Source: a bacterium (lineage in GTDB: Bacteria; Latescibacterota; UBA2968). Taken from it: a DNA stretch of 36,716 nt. The position numbers and the translations under genes are program-made. Below the pieces are notes generated by a model, which saw only the letters and a program-made list of their open reading frames with translations, was not told the DNA's origin and did no database searches. The DNA lies in assembly GCA_027296045.1 (NCBI GenBank), contig JAPUJS010000354.1:1-36716 (forward strand), given 5' to 3'. Of this stretch, positions 9,050 to 16,743 are shown piece by piece (the stretch's first letter is position 1; each line of letters opens with the position of its first letter).

Positions 9050-9151
9050 CTAATTTTCCTTCCCCTCTTCCTTTTTCTGCTTTCTAATAAAATAAAAACC
9101 GATACCAATCACGACCAAGGTTGTCACAGTCATGGAGACAATCAAGTCCAT
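9050..9151 (-). CDS. 33-aa single-TM small protein
   Basis: MDLIVSMTVTTLVVIGIGFYFIRKQKKEEGKEN*; AAAGGAGG upstream. Below the length cut-off of the supplied ORF track. Confidence 0.6.
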   Translation of the reverse strand: MDLIVSMTVTTLVVIGIGFYFIRKQKKEEGKEN

Positions 9152-9363
9152 CGCCTGAACCTCCTTTGGGAAGGATTCAACCTTCGCATTCTGAGACCGA
9201 CATAGATGCACAACATCCCATCGATCAATCCAATCATTGCAAGAACAGGATAGGGCACAGGGAGGCGGGTTTGGAGAAGCGGACCGAAATATCCCGTCAG
9301 AATCATACCTACTCCTAAATTAATAAATGCTTGTCCAAGATCATAAACCTGATTTTGATTCAT
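9142..9363 (-). CDS. 73-aa small membrane protein
   Basis: MNQNQVYDLGQAFINLGVGMILTGYFGPLLQTRLPVPYPVLAMIGLIDGMLCIYVGLRMRRLN, two hydrophobic segments; overlaps neighbours at both ends. Confidence 0.65.
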   Translation of the reverse strand: MNQNQVYDLGQAFINLGVGMILTGYFGPLLQTRLPVPYPVLAMIGLIDGMLCIYVGLRMRRLNPSQRRFRRWT

Positions 9364-10175
9364 CTGTCTTTTCCTATCAGTCGGACCTCGTCCCCCCGCT
9401 GAACTCCCATTTCCTCCGCCGCACTCCCTCCATTGACCGATATTTCCAACGTGCCCTGACTCCCATACAGCAACAACGGTTCCCCCTGTACCACATCCCC
9501 ATAGGTCCGGTGAATTCGATGAAATATCTGTCCGCCAATTTCAACCACCCGACCTTCCACAGCAGCCTCCACCTGTTCTTCAGACAAATTGCTGATCCCA
9601 TTTCCAAACCGGTCCACATGAACAATCCGGCCGGTCAGCCGGTCTGCTTCCTCTCGAACCGCCCATACATCGAGCATCACCGGATCGGTCACAAACGGAC
9701 CAAAAGCCTCTATTTCGACTCCCTGGCATAAATACCCAGCAGCCGGGGCAAACACATCCCGACCATGAAATGTGGCACTCACATCTTTTCGCATCCACTC
9801 CGGGTTTTCCAAACTGACCATCCGGCAATCGGCCTCGGCCTGAAAAACAGGTGTAAACACCCCGTTATCCGGCCCCACAAACCGATAGCGGGCCGTTTCC
9901 ACCACCAATCCCCGCCGTTTCCTGCCCACACCCGGATCCACCACAACAACATGAATCGTCCCGTCCGGAAAGTGCGGATAGGCAGTATGAAAAATATAGG
10001 CCCCGGCTTCCACGTCCTGTGGAGGAATCTCGTGCGTGATATCCACCACGGTAACCGACCCCGCAATCTCCAAAACCACCCCTTTCATCGCCCCCACATA
10101 ACCATCTTGAACGCCAAAATCGGTTGTCAAAGTCACAATACCGGGCCGATCGGCTGCTGTACTATTTTGTGACAA
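9360..10175 (-). CDS. SAM hydroxide adenosyltransferase (SAM-dependent halogenase/DUF62 family)
   Basis: IVTLTTDFGVQDGYVGAMKGV, DITHEIPPQDVEAGAYIF, VVVDPGVGRKRRGLVVET, GPDNGVF, DRFGNGISNL. TTG start with upstream GGGAGG. Confidence 0.93.
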   Translation of the reverse strand: MSQNSTAADRPGIVTLTTDFGVQDGYVGAMKGVVLEIAGSVTVVDITHEIPPQDVEAGAYIFHTAYPHFPDGTIHVVVVDPGVGRKRRGLVVETARYRFVGPDNGVFTPVFQAEADCRMVSLENPEWMRKDVSATFHGRDVFAPAAGYLCQGVEIEAFGPFVTDPVMLDVWAVREEADRLTGRIVHVDRFGNGISNLSEEQVEAAVEGRVVEIGGQIFHRIHRTYGDVVQGEPLLLYGSQGTLEISVNGGSAAEEMGVQRGDEVRLIGKDR

Positions 10176-10211
10176 AATAGAATACCTCCCTATAACATTT
10201 TGTAATAAAAT
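10162..10211. promoter_or_regulatory. Tandem palindromic operator-like sites
   Basis: CTATTTTGTGACAAAATAG (10162-10180) perfect inverted repeat and ATTTTGTAATAAAAT (10197-10211), centres 33 nt apart. Confidence 0.5.
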
Positions 10212-10303
10212 CGATCTTAAATCCGTAGTTCTCTATTTTTTCTGCAAACGAAATTTAATTTAAAAACAATAATTTATACTTCATTATAACAAGACTCACA
10301 TTC

Positions 10304-10318
10304 TGGCACACCCTTTGC
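10304..10318 (+). promoter_or_regulatory. Sigma-54 (-24/-12) promoter
   Basis: TGGCAC-ACCCT-TTGC matches the TGGCAC-N5-TTGC RpoN core exactly, about 185 nt upstream of a response-regulator start. Confidence 0.75.
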
Positions 10319-10360
10319 GGTTAAGTAGATCAAATAGAACTGCCAAGCGTAGCTGACACT

Positions 10361-10495
10361 CCTGGAGATCGGAATCGGAGGGCACTGTCCGGCCAGATCC
10401 GGCAGTATCGGGGGAGAGCAATCACTGCTGGATCTGAATCGGCCTCCCTCCGATTCTCCTGGGAATCAGACGCTCCATAACTCCTTAGTCAGGAG
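10361..10495 (+). ncRNA. Candidate structured 5' leader (cis-regulatory RNA)
   Basis: Nested inverted repeats GAATCGGAGGG...CCCTCCGATTC and CAGATCCGGCAGT...ACTGCTGGATCTG, then CTCCT-TAGTC-AGGAG, which pairs the predicted SD of the downstream GTG start. Confidence 0.5.
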
Positions 10496-10504
10496 CAAGG
10501 AACT

Positions 10505-10879
10505 GTGGCAAATATACTGATTATCGACGACGAGCCAGACATCTGTGAAATCCTTCAAACCTTTTTGGAGGAGAACGGTTATACAGTCCAGATCGCCACC
10601 TCATCGGAAAGCGTTCTGGAAGACGTCAAACAAGCTCCCCCGGATCTGATTTTGCTCGACGTGGTCATGCCCGGCAAAAGCGGCTTTGACCTCCTCCCCC
10701 ACCTCAAAACCATCGCACCCAATACCTTCATCGTGGTCATCACCGGTGTAAACGACTACCGAATTGCCGACCTGTTCTACGAAAGCGGCATCAACGGCTT
10801 TCTCACCAAACCCATCCGATTGGACAACCTGCGGCTCACCATCAACCGATTGCTCGCCCCACCTGTTACACCCGCGTAA
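10505..10879 (+). CDS. Stand-alone response regulator (REC domain only, GTG start)
   Basis: ANILIIDDEPDICEILQTFLEENGY, LILLDVVMPGKSGFDLLP, FIVVITG, LTKPIRLDNLRLTI. Confidence 0.93.
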   Translation: MANILIIDDEPDICEILQTFLEENGYTVQIATSSESVLEDVKQAPPDLILLDVVMPGKSGFDLLPHLKTIAPNTFIVVITGVNDYRIADLFYESGINGFLTKPIRLDNLRLTINRLLAPPVTPA

Positions 10880-10892
10880 AAAAACCTGCCCA

Positions 10893-10919
10893 GCCGCAGC
10901 ACTCCCTGCGGCTTTTTTT
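10893..10919 (+). terminator. Rho-independent terminator after the response regulator
   Basis: GCCGCAG-CACTCC-CTGCGGC followed by TTTTTTT. Confidence 0.88.
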
Positions 10920-10924
10920 CGACT

Positions 10925-11614
10925 TCAAAAAACCCCCGCTTCCTTCATACTCAAAAATCGTTCCGATCCCACCACAATGTGATCCAACACCTCAATCCCC
11001 ATAATCTCGCCTGCCTGCACCATCCGCCTGGTCAGTTCAATATCCTCCTGGCTGGGCGTGACATCCCCCGAAGGGTGGTTGTGCGCCAAAATAACACTGG
11101 CCGCCGAAGAGCCAACAGCAGGGGCAAACACTTCCCGGGGATGGACTAAGCTAGCATTAAGAGATCCAACCGACACATCTTCCCTGCAAATGACCTGATT
11201 CCGTGCGTTCAAAAAGAACGCCACAAAATGTTCCTTGCGCCGGTCCTTAATGTCCGTCAACAGTCCCACCACATCCGAAGGCCGTGAAATCGAAGGGGCG
11301 ATTCCCATTCCCTGATTCAACCCTCTTTTGGCCAATTCAAATCCGGCAATCAGTCCTGCCGCCTTCGCCCGACCAATGCCCTTGATCTGGATCAACGCAG
11401 CAAGATCCATCTGCATCAAACCCTCCGGCGTGTGCTTCCGCAAAATCGCCTTGGTCACCTCCAACACGTTTCGCCCTTCGTAGCCTGTTCGCAACAAAAT
11501 AGCCAGCAACTCCTCATCCTTCAATGCTTCTGGTCCCAGCCGTTCTAATTTTTCCCGCGGCATATCCACATCTGCGACACCAGCAATACCTCTGCCTCGA
11601 ACCCCAACTTCCAT
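10925..11614 (-). CDS. radC: RadC family protein (JAB/MPN domain)
   Basis: MPREKLERLGPEALKDEELLAILLRTG, IKGIGRAKAAGL, HPREVFAPA, LAHNHPSGDVTPSQEDIELTRRM, VLDHIVVG. Confidence 0.95.
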   Translation of the reverse strand: MEVGVRGRGIAGVADVDMPREKLERLGPEALKDEELLAILLRTGYEGRNVLEVTKAILRKHTPEGLMQMDLAALIQIKGIGRAKAAGLIAGFELAKRGLNQGMGIAPSISRPSDVVGLLTDIKDRRKEHFVAFFLNARNQVICREDVSVGSLNASLVHPREVFAPAVGSSAASVILAHNHPSGDVTPSQEDIELTRRMVQAGEIMGIEVLDHIVVGSERFLSMKEAGVF

Positions 11615-11789
11615 CTCGACCTCCTTTGGTTTACCTGAACCTCACAGGCAAATGGTGTTCCTACATTACAAACCAAAGGAAGATCCTGTTTTTTTGCATG
11701 TTATCATCCGGTTTGCCAATCGCTGTATCACAAAAATGGAAAGATTCTTTCAATTGTTCGAATCGGAACAGCACACCGCGACCACATCC

Positions 11790-12479
11790 TCAGGGCAGCG
11801 AGACATGCAAATGGTCAGCGGTGCCCACGTGCCGAAGGGTCTGAAACCCCGCCCATCTCAAAAAAAATTCCAACAGCCAATTTCGTACTTCGTTCCGACC
11901 TGAAGTCCTCAAATCGATCGCGTGAACATACCCGTCCGGCTGGGTATAATGCAACGAACGGTGGAGAGATGGCAGCCCCATTGCCTGATACGCTTCCGGT
12001 GTCCGGGACACATCGGTCACCACCAAACTACGGTCCACCAACAACACCATCCCGACCCCCACGCGCAAAAACGGGTGCAACATCTGAAATTCCTGTCGCA
12101 CCGTTTCGGTTTTTGCATGCCCCCCGGAGAAAGACAACAATATATAGCCCCAGAATCCCAGCAAGAGCAGACCGGCCACCATCGCCTTCCCCTTCAGAAT
12201 AGACTTGGACATTCCCCCCCGCCCCAATATCTTTCTGGAAATTGCCTGCACGTAAACAAACAGCAAAATAAACGGCAGAAAACTCCCGCAATACAAAGCC
12301 GTCCAGGCGTGATATCCATATGTCTGTATCAAAAAAGCAGCCCCTCTTAACAACAACACGAAGGGGAGCAAAGCCAGAAATACAATCCCCGTACAATAAA
12401 GTACCGTATATAAAAAGCGGCGCATTTCCACACTCCAGTCAAAAGCGTTCTTCCATTTGACCAGGGCAACAAGATTCAC
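11790..12479 (-). CDS. Membrane protein with C-terminal domain resembling a DD-peptidase-fold (M15-like) zinc peptidase
   Basis: Three hydrophobic segments in the N-terminal half. C-terminal SLHYTQPDGYVHAIDLRT ... HVGTADHLHVSLP resembles the SxH...AxD...HxH metal ligand pattern. Confidence 0.5.
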   Translation of the reverse strand: MNLVALVKWKNAFDWSVEMRRFLYTVLYCTGIVFLALLPFVLLLRGAAFLIQTYGYHAWTALYCGSFLPFILLFVYVQAISRKILGRGGMSKSILKGKAMVAGLLLLGFWGYILLSFSGGHAKTETVRQEFQMLHPFLRVGVGMVLLVDRSLVVTDVSRTPEAYQAMGLPSLHRSLHYTQPDGYVHAIDLRTSGRNEVRNWLLEFFLRWAGFQTLRHVGTADHLHVSLP

Positions 12480-12502
12480 AAAAAATCAAGTCAGGAGGCC
12501 CT

Positions 12503-13246
12503 ATGTCTAACGCAAGTGCTTGTATCCGTAACTGGCGAGACCCCGACGCCTACGTCGGCCACGATTCTGCCGTTGTATTCCCCATTTTGTCTGCCCGATC
12601 GGAAAACTCCGATGATCCTTACGCCTGCCTGGAAAATTTCCAGTCCCTCACCTGGCATGCTGTTCAGGGCGGCCAAAAGTCCGACTTCCACCATCACCAG
12701 GGCAGAGAACAATACTACTATATCCTCTCCGGCACCGGCGAAGTACTCATCAACGACCAGCGCTACCCGGTGCGGGAGGGCACAGCTGCCTATTTCCCTC
12801 CCGAAATCGATCACCAGCTCTTTTCAGATTCTGAAAACGACTTTCTCGAACACCTGGTGATCACCAGCGCCGTGGATCGAAAAGACAGCCAGCCCTGTGT
12901 GGTCAACTGGCGAGAATCTCTGCCCCAGGATGAGGGCCATGGCGACTGCATCCGGTGGCGACTCCTGTCGGCAATCGATGGGAAAAATCAGATCGATCAG
13001 GCCTGCCTGCTTCGCACCCACTTTCTGGGCAGACAGGCTCTGGTCAAAGGCAAGTCTTCCAACATGCACAAACACGACCAGATGGAGCAACTCTACTATA
13101 TTCTCAAAGGCCATGCCACGATGCTCATCAACGATGAACCCCACCGACTGGTCGAAGGTGATGTGGCCTATCTTCCCAGAGGGACTTTTCATAAAATCAT
13201 TAACGAGGACTACGACGGCTGGCTTTCGTATTTGGTAATCAGTTGA
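12503..13246 (+). CDS. Bicupin domain protein
   Basis: Two cupin cores: HHHQGREQYYYILSGTGEVLINDQRYPVREGTAAYFPPEIDHQ and MHKHDQMEQLYYILKGHATMLINDEPHRLVEGDVAYLPRGTFHKI. Confidence 0.88.
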   Translation: MSNASACIRNWRDPDAYVGHDSAVVFPILSARSENSDDPYACLENFQSLTWHAVQGGQKSDFHHHQGREQYYYILSGTGEVLINDQRYPVREGTAAYFPPEIDHQLFSDSENDFLEHLVITSAVDRKDSQPCVVNWRESLPQDEGHGDCIRWRLLSAIDGKNQIDQACLLRTHFLGRQALVKGKSSNMHKHDQMEQLYYILKGHATMLINDEPHRLVEGDVAYLPRGTFHKIINEDYDGWLSYLVIS

Positions 13247-13311
13247 AATATATGCGATTTCAGAATAAACTACCACCCGCGGAAGAAACCCAATAGGTAA
13301 GGAGACCGCCG

Positions 13312-13716
13312 ATGCCGCTGAACAACCCCATTCTCGATGCCACCCTTAACAACATCAACCTCAAGGAAGTCAAAAAAGAAATGGGACCTCCCAATTGGGT
13401 TCGTGCCATTGTCGACCTCGACCACGTACGGGGCACCATCATCTGCCAGGAATCTGGCAAAATCAACGACAACCATTGCCACAGCTATGACGAATGGTGG
13501 ATCATCCTCGAAGGCGAAATCGACTGGATCATCGAAGGCCGTGAAGACAGCCCCGTCCACGCCAAAGCCGGCGACTTCGTCTTCGTCCCTGCCCTCACCT
13601 ACCACCACATCTTCCCCAAAGGCGGCAAACCGTCCATCCGCCTCGGCATCTCTTTTCCCGGACAGGGCCATTTGCACGAAAGACCCGAAAGAAAGCTCAA
13701 AATCTCGGCAGAATAA
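13312..13716 (+). CDS. Single-domain cupin protein
   Basis: NDNHCHSYDEWWIILEGEIDWIIEGREDSPVHAKAGDFVFVPALTYHHI cupin core. Confidence 0.85.
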   Translation: MPLNNPILDATLNNINLKEVKKEMGPPNWVRAIVDLDHVRGTIICQESGKINDNHCHSYDEWWIILEGEIDWIIEGREDSPVHAKAGDFVFVPALTYHHIFPKGGKPSIRLGISFPGQGHLHERPERKLKISAE

Positions 13717-13751
13717 TTGCGCCACAATGCGAACCATAAACGATGAAAAAG

Positions 13752-13782
13752 GCCGGTGCCTGAAGAAGACACTGGCTTTTTT
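13752..13782 (+). terminator. Rho-independent terminator after the cupin genes
   Basis: GCCGGTG-CCTGAAGAAGA-CACTGGC followed by TTTTTT. Confidence 0.75.
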
Positions 13783-13855
13783 CATCTTCAACACTTGCGC
13801 CGACCGAATTGGGTCGGTTCACATACCATTTGGAAAACAATCTATGGGATGGAAC

Positions 13856-13885
13856 AAAAAAAAGCCATAGGCAAAGCCTATGGCT
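13856..13885 (-). terminator. Rho-independent terminator reading on the minus strand
   Basis: AGCCATAGGC-TTT-GCCTATGGCT (10-bp perfect stem) followed by 8 T on the minus strand. Confidence 0.85.
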
Positions 13886-14014
13886 GTGAGACTTCTGAAA
13901 ACTTGCTTTTACAGAAAACGTCCGAGAAAGTCCACGCATTCATGCGTGGGATGAATCGGATTTCGTAATCGGAACACGGCGTGTTTCCGACTCGAAACCA
14001 TTATGTTTTAGGGG

Positions 14015-14043
14015 TTGTTTCCTGAACGCATGTTCAGTATATT
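14015..14043 (+). promoter_or_regulatory. Candidate tnpB promoter with embedded GAACN4GTTC (SOS-box-like) site
   Basis: TTGTTT - 17 nt (CCTGAACGCATGTTCAG) - TATATT. Confidence 0.45.
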
Positions 14044-14050
14044 ATGACAT

Positions 14051-15205
14051 ATGCCACGATTTGTCCGAAAACTCAAAGTTGCGAAGACCGACCCACTCGA
14101 CCAACTTGCTCTGGCCTCGGGAGATCTGTATTCCCGCGTCGTGGTCTATTTCTGGCGCACCGTCAGAAAGAAGGGGATCTGGTTGTCTCCGAATGCCCTG
14201 ATGAAAATCTTCAAGTCTGACGATTTGCATTCTCAATCTGCTCAGGCGACCATCCAGACCTTCTGTGCTTCTCTCAAGTCGTGGCGTGTTCGCAGGAAGG
14301 TTGATCCAGAGGCAAAGCCACCGAGACGGGGCAGACGCTTTTTTAAAGTCATCTGGAAAGGCCAGGCGATCCAGTTGCGTGATGGGCAACTCATCCTTCC
14401 CAACGGCAGGGGCAATGAGCCCTATACCCTCAAGTGGCGATTCGACAAACCCAAGCAGGTCGAGATGGGTTGGAATGGCCAAAGCTACGAGCTTCGTGCT
14501 ACATACGTCACCGATGAGAGTGCCACGCAGATCTCTGGCGATGGGATAGCAGCCGTAGACCTGGGCGAGATCCACCCTGCCACCACCTTTGACAGCACAG
14601 AATCGGTGATCTATAATGGTCGTTTGCTCAGATCCAAGAAACAGTATCAGAACAAGCTCAAGGCCAGACTTGCCAGCAGAATAGACACCAAGAAGAAAGG
14701 GTCGCGGCGTTGGCGAAGGCTTGTTAAGGCAAAGAAAAGGCATCTTGCCAGTATCCAGAACCAGATACGAGATATTGAGCACAAACAATCTCGGGCACTG
14801 GTCTCCACCCTGCTCAATGCACGGGTGCAGACGCTCGTGATCGGGGATGTGCGCGATATTCGTCAAGGGTTGGATTATGGCAAACGTGCCAATCAGAAGC
14901 TCCACCAGTGGTGTCATGGTAGATTCAGGCACCTGATCACCTACAAGTGGGAAATGCTTGGCGGTGAAGTTGCGCTTCAGGACGAAGCCTACACCTCCTC
15001 TACCTGTCCCAGGTGTGAGGATCGCCATAAACCCAAAGGCCGGACATTCAAATGTCGCTGTGGTTTCTCTGCTCATCGTGACTGTGTTGGTGCAATCAAC
15101 ATCCTGCAAAAGTATCAGGGCTGCGGCCCTGTAGTCGGGGATATGGCACCCCCCTCGCGAGGTGTGAGATATCACCCACACCTCGTGTGTCGCTCGGAGG
15201 CTTGA
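14051..15205 (+). CDS. tnpB: TnpB family RNA-guided nuclease / IS605 OrfB
   Basis: RuvC-like GIAAVDLGEIHPA, LVIGDVRDIRQG, zinc ribbon SSTCPRCEDRHKPKGRTFKCRCGFSAHRDCVGAINIL. Confidence 0.93.
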   Translation: MPRFVRKLKVAKTDPLDQLALASGDLYSRVVVYFWRTVRKKGIWLSPNALMKIFKSDDLHSQSAQATIQTFCASLKSWRVRRKVDPEAKPPRRGRRFFKVIWKGQAIQLRDGQLILPNGRGNEPYTLKWRFDKPKQVEMGWNGQSYELRATYVTDESATQISGDGIAAVDLGEIHPATTFDSTESVIYNGRLLRSKKQYQNKLKARLASRIDTKKKGSRRWRRLVKAKKRHLASIQNQIRDIEHKQSRALVSTLLNARVQTLVIGDVRDIRQGLDYGKRANQKLHQWCHGRFRHLITYKWEMLGGEVALQDEAYTSSTCPRCEDRHKPKGRTFKCRCGFSAHRDCVGAINILQKYQGCGPVVGDMAPPSRGVRYHPHLVCRSEA

Positions 15206-15248
15206 AACGCCTCCGAGAATCCCACGGATTTATCCGTGGGAGTGTCAA
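15199..15248 (+). ncRNA. Candidate omega-RNA 3' scaffold at the element right end
   Basis: Two consecutive hairpins GGAGGC-TTGAAAC-GCCTCC and CCCACGGAT-TT-ATCCGTGGG ending at the RE cleavage site; position matches the reRNA scaffold of known TnpB systems. Confidence 0.5.
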
Positions 15249-15250
15249 GT

Positions 15251-16720
15251 TTACTGAATCTCCGGAATCCCTTCTTTGGGCACCACAATCGTAAACGTCG
15301 TCCCTTTCTCTTTCGAAGACTCCGCCCAGATCCGCCCGCCGTGGGCTTCTACAAACAGCCGGGCAATCGTAGTTCCCAGCCCGGTACCCTTTTTGTCGCG
15401 CTTGGTGGTATTGAACTTCTCAAAAATGGTCGCGACCCGGTCCTCCGGAATCGGATCTCCCCAGTTGTGCACGCTCAACTCAACCTCTTCTCCCAAATCC
15501 CGAACTCGAACGGTAATCTCCCCCGGATCGTGTTCCAGGGCGTTCTTCACCAGATTCGCAATCGCCCGCTGGAGTTTTTGCAAATCGTGCGGCATCACAA
15601 TCTCAGGCGTTTCGCCTGCCCCGTCGTGGGGGAAAAATCGAATCCGCCCCCCCACATCGCCGCCCTCCTCTTCCGAGCCTGCCCCCAAAGCCGCATCCTG
15701 GATGGAATCGTGAACGGTCTGATAAAAATTGGTCCGAAATGGATTCAACAGGATCTTGCCCTGCTCATACTGGGAGACTTCCCGGGTCAGATCCAGCAAA
15801 TTTTCAAGCCGTTTTCCCCCTTGCCAGATCATGTTCATATACTTCAAAATGGTTTCATCCTGCTTGACCGCATCGTAGTCTTCCATCAAGATCTGGGAAA
15901 AAGCCAGAATAGGCGTCAGTGGACTCCGGAGTTCGTGCAGGATAAAAGAGTCCCACTCATCCCGCAATTCTCCCATTCGTTGCTCCAAGGCCTTGCGTTC
16001 GGAAATATCAATGGCAGACTCGATATAGAGCCGATCTTCTCCCCGGGGAACAATTCGACAATAGATCTCTACCGGCACCCGATCGCCGCCCTTGGTCAAC
16101 AGAACGGTTTCCCGGCCACTTAATTCATGCCCCCCGGCGGCCTCAATCTCTTTGTAGATTGTATCCCACAATTCTCCATGGATCCGATCAAAATCAGCCC
16201 CCATCAGTTCGCCGGGGGAATAACCAGTCAATTCACAGACCTGCCGATTCACCTGATAAATCTGCCCCGAATCCGGATCGCCAATGACCACCGCCTCCGA
16301 AATACTTTCAAACAAATTTCGATATTCCTGCTCCAGCACTTTAATCTCACGCAAGTCCCGCAACCGCATCAAAAAGTGATCCTGGCCTTCGTCTAAAATG
16401 GGCCGAAGATCCATCATCATGGGAACTTCACGGTCTTTCACATCCAAAATCGCCACCTCGGCCTCGGGCAAAGGTGTGCCGTCTTTTACTCCTGTCATTA
16501 TCACCCAAAATGTCGATCGATAGGTTTCTGACAAAACGGCATCAAAAGGCTGTCCCAACACATCGGACCGGGCACGGCCAAGCACCTCCTCGAACCGGGA
16601 ATTGGCCATTTGGATCTGTCCTTCGCCGTCGATCATCATCATGATATCGGGAGCGGAATCGAACAGGTACTGATAAAAATGTTCGGATTGTTGAAAAGAG
16701 AGGGAATCCTGCTTTCCCAA
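15251..16720 (-). CDS. PAS-domain sensor histidine kinase
   Basis: Two PAS-like domains (YLFDSAPDIMMMIDGEGQIQMANSRFEEVLGR; NLFESISEAVVIGDPDSGQIYQVNRQVCELTGYSPGEL), H-box FILHELRSPLTPILAFSQIL, ATPase NLVKNALEHDPG and GTGLGTTIARLFVEAHGGRIWAES. Confidence 0.93.
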   Translation of the reverse strand: MGKQDSLSFQQSEHFYQYLFDSAPDIMMMIDGEGQIQMANSRFEEVLGRARSDVLGQPFDAVLSETYRSTFWVIMTGVKDGTPLPEAEVAILDVKDREVPMMMDLRPILDEGQDHFLMRLRDLREIKVLEQEYRNLFESISEAVVIGDPDSGQIYQVNRQVCELTGYSPGELMGADFDRIHGELWDTIYKEIEAAGGHELSGRETVLLTKGGDRVPVEIYCRIVPRGEDRLYIESAIDISERKALEQRMGELRDEWDSFILHELRSPLTPILAFSQILMEDYDAVKQDETILKYMNMIWQGGKRLENLLDLTREVSQYEQGKILLNPFRTNFYQTVHDSIQDAALGAGSEEEGGDVGGRIRFFPHDGAGETPEIVMPHDLQKLQRAIANLVKNALEHDPGEITVRVRDLGEEVELSVHNWGDPIPEDRVATIFEKFNTTKRDKKGTGLGTTIARLFVEAHGGRIWAESSKEKGTTFTIVVPKEGIPEIQ

Positions 16721-16743
16721 AACAAACTCCTGGCACCCAGTCT

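Larger units (their letters stand above)
13913..15248 (+). mobile_element. tnpB-only IS200/IS605-type element (IS1341-like organisation)
   Basis: TTAC (13909-13912) abuts the proposed left end; LE hairpin CCACGCAT-TC-ATGCGTGG (13932-13949); tnpB; RE hairpin TCCCACGGATTTATCCGTGGGA followed by GTGTCAA ending at 15248. TTAC/TCAA matches the known IS608 cleavage-site pair. No tnpA present. Confidence 0.8.

Noticed and set aside
10361-10495. Known riboswitch (c-di-GMP, SAM, glycine) upstream of the response regulator
   Set aside because: I could not match conserved core sequences of any class; reported only as an unassigned structured leader.
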